The translations under genes and the position numbers were made by a program. The notes beneath the pieces are model-generated. The model saw only the letters and a program-made list of their open reading frames with translations. It was not told where the DNA came from and searched no databases. Of a stretch of DNA of 64,000 bases, positions 27,413-35,144 are shown piece by piece (the first letter of the stretch is position 1; every line of letters starts with the position of its first letter). Source of the stretch: Bacillota bacterium. GTDB lineage: Bacteria; Bacillota; Clostridia; Christensenellales; SZUA-584. Location: positions 1 to 64,000 of the forward strand of contig JAEWCC010000035.1 of NCBI GenBank assembly GCA_023390815.1. The letters run 5' to 3'.

Positions 27413-28582
27413 ATGAGCAAATTCATCATCGTGGTGATGGACAGCGTGGGCGTCGGCGCACAGCCTGACGCGGACCGTTTTGGAGACGAGGGTTCCGATA
27501 CGGTGGGTCACATCGTCGAAGCATATCCGGATATCAAGCTTAAGAACCTTTCAAAGCTTGGCATGTGTAAATTAAAGCCGCAGCTGCCGTGCAGCGGAGA
27601 ACTGATCGGCTCTTACGGCAAAGCCGGAGAGGTGTTCCCAGGTAAGGACACGACCGGCGGACACTTTGAAATTGCGGGGCTGGCGCTGGAAAAGCCTTTC
27701 CCGACGTTCCCGCACGGTTTCCCCGAAGACTTCATGCGTTCGTTTGAAAAAGCCATTGGACGCAGGACCATCGGCAATTATCCGGCATCGGGTACCGAGA
27801 TCATCCAGCAGCTTGGAAAAGAGCATGTGGAAACCGGCGCACCGATCGTCTATACCTCTGCCGACAGCGTGTTCCAGATCGCCGCGCACGAGGACGTGAT
27901 CCCGCTTAAGGAACAGTACGCAATCTGCGAAACCGCGCGCAATATGCTCGTCGGAGACCTTGCCGTAGGCCGCGTGATCGCGCGTCCGTTTACCGGCGTG
28001 GAAGGCAGCTTTACACGTACCAAGAACCGCCGGGATTTCTCGTTTGCGCCGCCCGGAGAGACCATCCTCACTGCGGTGAAGAATGCGGGGCTGGAGGTCG
28101 CGGGTGTCGGCAAGATCGAGGACATATTTGCGGGCGTTGGGCTGACGAAACGCAACCATACCACCGACAACGACGGAGGCGTCACCGCGACGATCGATTA
28201 CATCCGTTCGGATTTCGACGGGCTCGTGTTTACGAACCTGGTGGATTTTGATATGCTCTACGGCCACCGCAACAACGTGAAGGGATATAAGGATGCGCTG
28301 GAAGCGCTGGATGCGCGTATCCCGGAGATCCTGGCCGCAATGAACGAGGACGACATCGTCATATTCACCGCGGACCACGGCTGTGACCCGACGACAGCTT
28401 CTACCGACCATTCGCGTGAATACATTCCGATCCTCGCATACGGACAGCACATAAAGGCGGGCGTTGATATCGGCACGCGCAAGACCTATTCGGATATCGC
28501 CGCAACCGCCGCCGAATACTTTGGCCTCACGGGCTGGAACCATGGAACTTCGTTCTACCGACAGATCATAAAGGAGCAATAG
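27413..28582 (+). CDS. deoB: Phosphopentomutase
   Basis: Interconverts (deoxy)ribose 1- and 5-phosphate in nucleoside catabolism. 389 residues. Alkaline-phosphatase fold metal site: D10 in VMDSVGVGAQPDA, GKDTTGGHFEI, FTADHGCDP and TDHSREYIP. ATG 27413 after AGGAGGGG; the frame is open further upstream but without support. Its product pairs with punA next door: phosphorolysis then mutase. Confidence 0.96.
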   Translation: MSKFIIVVMDSVGVGAQPDADRFGDEGSDTVGHIVEAYPDIKLKNLSKLGMCKLKPQLPCSGELIGSYGKAGEVFPGKDTTGGHFEIAGLALEKPFPTFPHGFPEDFMRSFEKAIGRRTIGNYPASGTEIIQQLGKEHVETGAPIVYTSADSVFQIAAHEDVIPLKEQYAICETARNMLVGDLAVGRVIARPFTGVEGSFTRTKNRRDFSFAPPGETILTAVKNAGLEVAGVGKIEDIFAGVGLTKRNHTTDNDGGVTATIDYIRSDFDGLVFTNLVDFDMLYGHRNNVKGYKDALEALDARIPEILAAMNEDDIVIFTADHGCDPTTASTDHSREYIPILAYGQHIKAGVDIGTRKTYSDIAATAAEYFGLTGWNHGTSFYRQIIKEQ

Positions 28583-28583
28583 C

Positions 28584-29414
28584 ATGACGACAATCAACAG
28601 GATCAACGACGCATACGATTTTCTGAGCCGTGCGACGGCGCAGCGTCCGACGCTCTGCGTCGTGCTGGGTAGCGGACTCGGCGCTTACGCGGAGTCCATG
28701 GAAAACGCGCAAATCATCGAATATAAGGATGTGCCGGGCTTCCCGGTTTCCACGGTGCCGGGCCATGCGGGCCGGCTGGTGTTCGGACGGAAGCACGGTG
28801 TGGATGTGGTATGTATGCAGGGGCGTTTCCATTGCTACGAGGGTTACGCGGCGGCAGAGACGGTGATTCCGCTGCGCACGCTGATTAAGCTCGGCGTGAA
28901 ACAGCTGCTGGCCACCAACGCGGCGGGCGGCGTCAATATGGGCTTTAACCCGGGCGATATCATGATCATTTCAGATCATATCAACCTTACCTCTTTAACT
29001 CCACTGGAAGGGCCGAATCTCGACGAATTCGGGCCGCGCTTCCCGGACATGAGTTTTGCATACAGCAGGAAACTGATCACGGCGCTGGAGCAGGTCGCGA
29101 AACAGAACGGCATTCTGGTGCGCAAGGGCGTTTATATGATGATGAAGGGGCCGTCCTTCGAGACGCCTGCGGAGATTCGTGCGGCGCGGTCGCTAGGCGC
29201 GGATGCGGTCGGCATGTCGACGGTGCCGGAAATCATCACCGCGGCGCATGCGGGCGTCGCCTCGGCGGCGATGTCGTGCATCACCAACATGGCTGCGGGC
29301 ATTTTAGATCAGCCGCTGTCGCATGAAGAAGTGATGGAAACGGGCAAGGTAGCGGCGGCGCGTATCGCCGCATTAATCGACGGATTCATCGAACAGGTCG
29401 GCAATATGGGCTGA
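28584..29414 (+). CDS. punA: Purine nucleoside phosphorylase
   Basis: Trimeric (type II) enzyme splitting purine nucleosides with phosphate. 276 residues. GSGLG (29-33), GRFHCYEGY, TNAAGGVN, GPSFETPAEIR and VGMSTVPE are the family motifs. Starts 1 nt after the deoB stop. The Tyr-for-Cys position in GRFH(C)YEG is Cys here, a minor difference from the common GRFHYYEG. Confidence 0.95.
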   Translation: MTTINRINDAYDFLSRATAQRPTLCVVLGSGLGAYAESMENAQIIEYKDVPGFPVSTVPGHAGRLVFGRKHGVDVVCMQGRFHCYEGYAAAETVIPLRTLIKLGVKQLLATNAAGGVNMGFNPGDIMIISDHINLTSLTPLEGPNLDEFGPRFPDMSFAYSRKLITALEQVAKQNGILVRKGVYMMMKGPSFETPAEIRAARSLGADAVGMSTVPEIITAAHAGVASAAMSCITNMAAGILDQPLSHEEVMETGKVAAARIAALIDGFIEQVGNMG

Positions 29415-29481
29415 CCTCCCGCAAGTGACTAACCCTGTCCGCAAAAGCTGGAACGGCAATCATCTATTTGGGAGGCTTAAC

Positions 29482-30042
29482 ATGGAAAACGCGATTCTCT
29501 TGATCGATATACAAAACGACTACTTTGCAGGCGGAAGAAACGAACTGCACCTTCCGGAATTGGCCGCATCCCGTGCCAGAGAAGCACTCGAATTATATAG
29601 AAGATTGAATCTGCCGGTATTTCATGTACAGCACATCAGCACCAGGCCCGGCGCAACATTCTTTCTGCCCGATACGGCGGGGGCAGATATCCATGAGAGC
29701 GTTGCGCCGTTGCCGAATGAGAATGTGATCGTCAAGCATGCGCCCAACGCATTTTTTCAAACGGAGTTAGCCGCTGAACTTCAACGGCTGGAGGTCCGGC
29801 ATCTGGTCATTTGCGGAATGATGAGTCATATGTGCATCGATACCTCCGTCAGGGCTGCGAAAGATCATGGTTTCGCCGTAACCTTATTGGAGGATGCATG
29901 CACAACAAAGGATTTGCGTTGGCGCGAAACGGTAATCCCCGCTGAAACGGTACATCAAACGTTCATGGCAGCGCTGAGCGGCAGCTTTGCGCAGGTGCAG
30001 AGAACGGAAGAATTCATCGCGGGTATCGTCAATAACCGGTAA
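29482..30042 (+). CDS. Isochorismatase-family cysteine hydrolase
   Basis: 186 residues from ATG 29482 (GGAGG 8 nt upstream). Catalytic triad is visible: D9 (LIDIQNDYF), K85 (IVKHAPNAF) and C118 (GMMSHMCIDTS), with the cis-peptide region before the Cys. Could hydrolyse nicotinamide, ureidoacrylate, N-carbamoyl compounds or an unknown amide; no specificity can be read. Slightly less G+C rich than deoB-punA upstream and separated by 67 nt, so it may be a later addition to this operon. Confidence 0.88.
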   Translation: MENAILLIDIQNDYFAGGRNELHLPELAASRAREALELYRRLNLPVFHVQHISTRPGATFFLPDTAGADIHESVAPLPNENVIVKHAPNAFFQTELAAELQRLEVRHLVICGMMSHMCIDTSVRAAKDHGFAVTLLEDACTTKDLRWRETVIPAETVHQTFMAALSGSFAQVQRTEEFIAGIVNNR

Positions 30043-30081
30043 ACAAACTGACATACAGGCGTATCCCGCCGCTCTCCGGGA

Positions 30082-30777
30082 CTATTCAAATACGATAGGC
30101 CGACCGAACAGGTTCCAGTCGGCATACGTTTCAATACCGCCATTGACGATGTTGTTGTAGATGCGCCTGTCCACGGTACGCTTTCGGACCACGCCACAAA
30201 AACCGCCTACTGCTTCATAAATATATCCCTGCCGCCCGACGACGCCCATGTGAACGATCTTGCCTTCGGCGTCCTGTAGAAAAACGATATCGCCCGGGCG
30301 CAGGTCGTCTTTGCTGATGGGCGTGCAGTAATCATAATAGGTATCGCTCGCTGTCCTGTCGGTATACTCATCGTATAAGCCAACTTCGTTGGCGGCATAC
30401 CACCAAAGGCCGCTGCAGTCCCAGCAGTAATCCTGCGGAAATTCCCGGTCGCCCGTTTTTTCTGCGATTTCCATGAAATATTCGAGCCGGCCGTCACTGA
30501 AGTAGTCGGGATACATCTGGTATACTTTATCAACAAATTCTGTTGTGATCGCATCGCCCTGGCCGCTGAATATGTACTGACCACCCACGCAGGTATCGAG
30601 CAGGTTCAGCAGAGACTGTACCTGGGCCGAAGGCTCGGCTTCATCTGCGTACTTGGCCTCGTAATATTCGCGGTCGTGTTCGTTCTCCTCAGCGGTGAGC
30701 GGCGCACACGAAGCGAGCAGTGCTGCAATCAACAGGCCAATGACTGACATTAATAGCGTCTTACGAACGTTTTTCAT
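30082..30777 (-). CDS. NlpC/P60 family lipoprotein
   Basis: 231 residues. Lipoprotein signal with lipobox LASC, lipidated C24. The C-terminal NlpC/P60 cysteine peptidase domain has C121 in DCSGLWWYAANEVG and H176 in VHMGVVG; RPGDIVFLQD is typical. Probably a cell-wall gamma-D-glutamyl-diamino-acid endopeptidase, or a relative with another amide substrate. The start ATG lies only 6 nt after a consensus -10 box with no ribosome-binding site, suggesting a leaderless mRNA. Convergent with the cysteine hydrolase and divergent from the carboxypeptidase gene. Confidence 0.88.
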   Translation of the reverse strand: MKNVRKTLLMSVIGLLIAALLASCAPLTAEENEHDREYYEAKYADEAEPSAQVQSLLNLLDTCVGGQYIFSGQGDAITTEFVDKVYQMYPDYFSDGRLEYFMEIAEKTGDREFPQDYCWDCSGLWWYAANEVGLYDEYTDRTASDTYYDYCTPISKDDLRPGDIVFLQDAEGKIVHMGVVGRQGYIYEAVGGFCGVVRKRTVDRRIYNNIVNGGIETYADWNLFGRPIVFE

Positions 30778-30783
30778 GACAGC

Positions 30784-30812
30784 ATTATACCGGAATCACA
30801 AAAAGTATTCAA
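30784..30812 (-). promoter_or_regulatory. Promoter placing transcription start at the lipoprotein start codon
   Basis: On the - strand: TTGAAT (30812-30807), 17-nt spacer, TATAAT (30789-30784), then GCTGTC and ATG at 30777. Usual start distance (about 7 nt) puts +1 on the A of ATG. Confidence 0.75.
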
Positions 30813-30901
30813 CCCAAACAATGGTTGCCACGATGTTTTCAAAAGAATAGTGCTGCCGCGCTTCGGGAAAACTAACCGCAAACACTAAAAGGGTGATGAA
30901 T

Positions 30902-32044
30902 ATGAAAAAAATGTTACTGATCATGCTCGTGATCATGATGGCACTGGCGATTCCGGTCACCGCGTTTGCAGAGGGCGTCACACCGCAGGCGAAAAGCTTC
31001 GTGCTCATGGATGCAAATTCCGGTACTATACTGGCAGAGAACAATGCCGATGAACAGTTGCCTTGCGCCAGCGTCATCAAAACGATGACCATGCTGCTGC
31101 TGTTTGATGCAGTAGAAAGCGGGCGGCTGTCGCTGCAGGATACGGTTTCCATCAGCGAGCACGCCGCATCCATGGGCGGCACACAGGTATTTCTAGACGT
31201 GAATACCACCCACACCGTTGAAAACCTACTGAAAGCCATGATGATCAACAGCGCGAATGACGCCACGGTGGCGCTGGCTGAAAAGATGGCGGGCAGTGAA
31301 CAAGCCTTTGTCGAGATGATGAATAAGAAGGCGCAGGTGATGGGGTTGGGCGCGCACTTTGTCAACGCAACAGGCCTCGACGCAGATGGTCAGACGATGA
31401 GCGCGCGCGACATTGCCACGATCAGCAAGGAACTGGTGAAGTTCGATTTGCCGTTCACGTGGAGCACCATTTGGATGGATAATTATAAGCATCCCGATGG
31501 CCGTGAAACCGAAATGGTCAACGCGAACCGGCTCGTCAAGTATTACGAGGGCGGCGACGGCCTCTCAACCGGCTCCTCCAATACGGCGGGGTATTGTATC
31601 GCCGCAACGGCGAAGCGCGACGCGGGACGCTTTATCTTTGTGGCACTGGGCGCACCCAGCAGCGATGTTCGCTTCGAAGACGCGCGCGCCGCATTGGATT
31701 ACGCGTTTGCGGGCTTCTCCGCAACCACGGTCGTTCGGGACGGTCAGCAGCTGTGCCAGAACTATCCGGTCAGCGGAGGAACGAAGTCCTCGGTGGATGT
31801 AAATGCGAGCGGAGAGTTCTCCCTGCTGCTCGAAAAAGGGACCGAAGGCCAGATGGAGAAGGAACTGGTTATGCTCGAAGATGTGAAGGCGCCTGTTGAG
31901 AAAGGCCAGAAGATCGGGTATCTTCGCATCCTGATGGATGGCAAGGAGATTGGGCGTGTCGATGCGGTTGCGGGTGAGTCGATACCGGCACGCAACTACG
32001 CAAATTCACTGCACAGCATACTGGTCTGGTGGCTGTTCGGATAA
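30902..32044 (+). CDS. D-alanyl-D-alanine carboxypeptidase (DacF/PBP5 type), atypical third motif
   Basis: 380 residues from ATG 30902, which has AGGGTGA 5 nt upstream. Signal peptide about 1-23 (cleavage after TAFA). Peptidase S11 domain: nucleophile motif SVIK (S57, K60), SAN (117-119), then STG at 222-224 where this family has KTG. A C-terminal beta domain follows, and a hydrophobic end (SILVWWLF) could anchor it to the membrane. Trims D-Ala from peptidoglycan stem peptides. Loss of the KTG lysine may lower or change activity. Neighbour of another cell-wall enzyme, transcribed divergently. Confidence 0.9.
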   Translation: MKKMLLIMLVIMMALAIPVTAFAEGVTPQAKSFVLMDANSGTILAENNADEQLPCASVIKTMTMLLLFDAVESGRLSLQDTVSISEHAASMGGTQVFLDVNTTHTVENLLKAMMINSANDATVALAEKMAGSEQAFVEMMNKKAQVMGLGAHFVNATGLDADGQTMSARDIATISKELVKFDLPFTWSTIWMDNYKHPDGRETEMVNANRLVKYYEGGDGLSTGSSNTAGYCIAATAKRDAGRFIFVALGAPSSDVRFEDARAALDYAFAGFSATTVVRDGQQLCQNYPVSGGTKSSVDVNASGEFSLLLEKGTEGQMEKELVMLEDVKAPVEKGQKIGYLRILMDGKEIGRVDAVAGESIPARNYANSLHSILVWWLFG

Positions 32045-32049
32045 GCGCA

Positions 32050-32078
32050 TTGACAGCCCTTGACGCCTACGGTACAAT
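32050..32078 (+). promoter_or_regulatory. Strong promoter for surE
   Basis: Perfect TTGACA (32050-32055), 17-nt spacer, TACAAT (32073-32078), starting 5 nt after the carboxypeptidase stop; 22 nt to the surE start. Confidence 0.88.
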
Positions 32079-32099
32079 ACAAGGCGGCAGGAGGGGACT

Positions 32100-32870
32100 A
32101 TGCGCATACTGAATGTAAATGATGACGGCATCCATGCAAAGGGCATTTTAGCGCTTTCGCAAAGGCTTTCACGCGAGCACGAAGTAACGGTGGTCGCACC
32201 CGACTCCGAAAGGAGCGCGACGTCCCATTCCATTACCATTTACCGGCCGCTGCGGGTTAAAAAGGCGGAGCTGCCGGGTGTGAAAGCTTGCTATATGACG
32301 GACGGGCTGCCGGTCGACTGTACGAAGATCGGCATCTCGCACGTAATGAAATCCGAAGTTGATCTCGTTGTTTCGGGGATTAACCACGGCCCCAATATGG
32401 GCTCGGATATCCTCTATTCGGGTACCGTGGCCGCTGCGCTCGACGCGGTGATCATGGGATACAATGCGCTCGCCGTATCCATCGACGCCTATTTTCCGGA
32501 GCATCTTGATGCCGCGGCGGAGGTTGCTGCGCGTGTAATTGCAAGCGGAATTTTTGAGGGCAGTTTCTCCGGCGTGCTTTATAATCTTAACGTGCCCGAC
32601 CTGCCTTACGAGCAAATCAAGGGTATTAAGACCGTGAGGCAAGGGCGTACGCTCTACGTGGATGACGTCGATGTGCGCAATGATCCCCGCGGCAAGGAGT
32701 ATGTCTGGATGGCAAGCCGTTTCGTGAAAGAAGAAGCGGACGCGGATACCGATGTCGGCGCGGTCGCTGCCGGGTTTGCCGCCATCACGCCAATCCATTT
32801 CAACCTGACCGATATGGCACGTTTGCCCGAGCTTGCGTGCAAGATGGAAAAATTAAAATTGCATATCTGA
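32100..32870 (+). CDS. surE: 5'/3'-nucleotidase SurE
   Basis: Metal-dependent nucleoside monophosphatase (also exopolyphosphatase in some species). 256 residues. Metal site D8, D9 in LNVNDDGIHA; APDSERSATSHSIT and SGINHGPNMGSDILYSGTV are the family motifs. RBS AGGAGGGG. Own promoter; followed by a regulator with its own promoter. Confidence 0.96.
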   Translation: MRILNVNDDGIHAKGILALSQRLSREHEVTVVAPDSERSATSHSITIYRPLRVKKAELPGVKACYMTDGLPVDCTKIGISHVMKSEVDLVVSGINHGPNMGSDILYSGTVAAALDAVIMGYNALAVSIDAYFPEHLDAAAEVAARVIASGIFEGSFSGVLYNLNVPDLPYEQIKGIKTVRQGRTLYVDDVDVRNDPRGKEYVWMASRFVKEEADADTDVGAVAAGFAAITPIHFNLTDMARLPELACKMEKLKLHI

Positions 32871-32887
32871 ACCGAATATGATATGAT
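32859..32887 (+). promoter_or_regulatory. Putative promoter for the RpiR-family regulator
   Basis: TTGCAT (32859-32864), 17-nt spacer, TATGAT (32882-32887). A second possible -10, TATAAT at 32895-32900, lacks a -35. It overlaps the surE 3' end. Confidence 0.5.
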
Positions 32888-32919
32888 AAAACTATATAAT
32901 TATGTTTTCGGGGGTGAAT

Positions 32920-33789
32920 ATGCAGGATAACGATATTATAAAAGTCATAATGGACAATCAGCATAACATGAGCAAGGGGCACAGGGCCATTGCTTCCTAT
33001 ATTGTGGACCACTATGATACCGTCGCATTCATCACGGCTTCGCGTCTGGGTGAGCTAGTGGGCGTAAGCGAGAGCACGGTGGTCCGTTTCGCGTGTGCGC
33101 TCGGTTACGACGGGTACCCCGAATTGCAGAAAAAACTGCAGGAGCTGATCAAAACGCGCCTGACCAATGTGCAGCGCATGGGCCTTGGCTCCGAAATGTC
33201 GGAGGAAGATCTTGTGCGCACCTCGCTGCGCACCGATATCACGAGCCTCCGGCACGTCAAGGAAGTGCTCGATTACGGCATGGTCGGCAAAGCGGCGGAC
33301 ATGATCCTAGCCGCGCGGCAGGTATACATACTGGGTCTCCGGGCCAGCGCGCCGCTCGCCCACTTTCTCTGGTACTATCTGAACTATATCATTCCCAATA
33401 CAAGCCTTGCGACGTCCAGCATCGGCGGGGACATATTCGGCCAGCTCATGCACGCGGGCAAGGATGACCTCGTCGTGGCCATCAGCTTTCCGCGATATTC
33501 TTCACGGACGGTGGAAGGCGTGTCGTTTGCCAAAAACAACGGCGCCAAGGTGCTGGCTGTCACCGACAACGAACTTTCGCCGCTTGCAGCGCTGTCGGAC
33601 GAGTGCCTGTATGTCAACATGGATATGAATCTGTTCGTCGATTCGCTCGTCGCTCCCTTAAGCGTAATCAACACGCTGGTGCTGCTTGTGGGCATGCGCC
33701 AGAAGGACGGCCTCCGGCAGAACTTCGAAATGCTCGAAGACCTTTGGCGCAAGCACGACGTATATACCAACAAGGACGCGCGCGCATGA
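32920..33789 (+). CDS. MurR/RpiR family transcriptional regulator
   Basis: 289 residues from ATG 32920, with GGGGTGA upstream (preferred to ATG 32902). N-terminal winged HTH_6 domain (about 1-75; recognition region SESTVVRFACALGYDGYPELQ) and C-terminal SIS sugar-phosphate-binding domain (about 125-255; AISFPRYSSRTVEGVSFAKNNGA). Such proteins sense phosphosugars, often of amino-sugar or cell-wall recycling. No sugar operon is adjacent, so the target is unknown. Overlaps the next gene by 4 nt (ATGA). Confidence 0.92.
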   Translation: MQDNDIIKVIMDNQHNMSKGHRAIASYIVDHYDTVAFITASRLGELVGVSESTVVRFACALGYDGYPELQKKLQELIKTRLTNVQRMGLGSEMSEEDLVRTSLRTDITSLRHVKEVLDYGMVGKAADMILAARQVYILGLRASAPLAHFLWYYLNYIIPNTSLATSSIGGDIFGQLMHAGKDDLVVAISFPRYSSRTVEGVSFAKNNGAKVLAVTDNELSPLAALSDECLYVNMDMNLFVDSLVAPLSVINTLVLLVGMRQKDGLRQNFEMLEDLWRKHDVYTNKDARA

Positions 33790-34994
33790 AGGTATTCGTG
33801 ATCGGCGGCGGCCCGGCGGGTATGATGGCCGCTTACGCAGCCGCGATGTCGGGCAAGGAAGTCACGCTGTTTGAGAAGAACGCCAAGCTCGGCAAAAAGC
33901 TGTACATTACCGGCAAGGGGCGCTGTAATCTGACCAACGCAACGCCGATATCGGAATTTCGTGAGCACGTCGTACACGGCGGCTCATTTTTATACAGCGC
34001 GTTTTATGCGCTGGACAACACGGAACTGCTCGCGCTGTTATCCCGCTACGGGCTGAAAACCAAAACCGAGCGCGGGGGGCGCGTATTTCCTGAGTCAGAT
34101 AAATCCAGCGACGTTACTAAAGCGCTGGAGAAGGCGCTGGCAGACGCGGGCGTTCATATCTCGCTCAACAGTACGATTCAAGATATTACGATTGAAAATG
34201 GCAAGGTGGCCGGAATCGTTGCGGACGGCAGGAAGCTGCTCTGTGACAACGTGATCGTCGCGACAGGCGGTTTGTCTTACCCTTCTACGGGGAGCACGGG
34301 CGACGGATACGAGTTCGCGCGGCGCGCGGGGCATCAGGTGACACCGCTTTCCGCGTCGCTCGTCGGGCTGGAAACGCGCGAGGATGTACATGACCTCGCC
34401 GGACTGACGCTGAAAAACGTGAGCCTTTCGCTGCTTCGGGGAACGAAGACCGTTTACGATGAGCAGGGCGAGATGCTTTTCACGCACACCGGCGTATCGG
34501 GTCCGCTCGTGCTCTCCGCGAGCGCGCATATGACAGCAGACGAAGGTTATGCCGTCGAAGTGGACTTAAAGCCCGCGCTGGATATGGGTACGCTGGATAA
34601 GCGGCTGCAGCGCGATATAGCCGAAAAACAGAACAAGGACTTTGCCAACGTGCTGGCCGGGCTCGAACCAGCTCGTCTGATCCCTTATATCGCTCAGCAT
34701 ACCGGTATTCCTTTGGATAAAAAGGCGCATTCCATCACGCGCGAGGAGCGCATGTCGGTCGCGAAGACGCTGAAAGCGATGCATTTTACGATCCGCGGCA
34801 AGCGTCCCGTTACCGAAGCGGTCATCACGCGCGGCGGTGTAGACCTGAAAGAAATCGACGCGTCCACGATGCAGAGCAAACTGATTAAGGGGCTGTTTTT
34901 CGCGGGAGAAGTGATTGACGCGGACGCGTATACCGGCGGCTACAACCTGCAAATCGCGTTTTCCACCGGATACCTTGCGGGGATTAAGGCATAG
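33786..34994 (+). CDS. BaiN/HI0933-family FAD-dependent oxidoreductase
   Basis: 402 residues. FAD-binding Rossmann loop GGGPAG (7-12), then KNAKLGKKLYITGKGRCNLTN, and C-terminal GLFFAGEVIDADAYTGGYNLQIAFSTG, all diagnostic of the family annotated as 'aminoacetone oxidase' or NAD(P)/FAD-dependent oxidoreductase. The physiological substrate is uncertain. Translationally coupled to the RpiR regulator, so it may be its target or simply share the transcript. Confidence 0.9.
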   Translation: MKVFVIGGGPAGMMAAYAAAMSGKEVTLFEKNAKLGKKLYITGKGRCNLTNATPISEFREHVVHGGSFLYSAFYALDNTELLALLSRYGLKTKTERGGRVFPESDKSSDVTKALEKALADAGVHISLNSTIQDITIENGKVAGIVADGRKLLCDNVIVATGGLSYPSTGSTGDGYEFARRAGHQVTPLSASLVGLETREDVHDLAGLTLKNVSLSLLRGTKTVYDEQGEMLFTHTGVSGPLVLSASAHMTADEGYAVEVDLKPALDMGTLDKRLQRDIAEKQNKDFANVLAGLEPARLIPYIAQHTGIPLDKKAHSITREERMSVAKTLKAMHFTIRGKRPVTEAVITRGGVDLKEIDASTMQSKLIKGLFFAGEVIDADAYTGGYNLQIAFSTGYLAGIKA

Positions 34995-35047
34995 CCGCTT
35001 CGCGTTATAGAAAGATCGTAAATACCTGTCGTGAACCTATACGCTTT

Positions 35048-35073
35048 AAACGGCGAGCAAACCGCCGTTTTTT
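35048..35073 (+). terminator. Intrinsic terminator before lepA
   Basis: AAACGGCG (35048-35055) and CGCCGTTT (35063-35070), 7-nt loop, T's to 35073. Its last bases overlap the -35 of the next promoter. Confidence 0.85.
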
Positions 35074-35099
35074 GATTGCCGAAAATTCCATGTTATAAT
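35072..35099 (+). promoter_or_regulatory. Promoter for lepA-hemW
   Basis: TTGATT (35072-35077), 16-nt spacer, TATAAT (35094-35099) with an upstream TG (extended -10). 46 nt before lepA. Confidence 0.7.
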
Positions 35100-35144
35100 A
35101 TAATGTGCTGGCGGGGGCAATAAGCCTCCACGAAAGGGATACGA

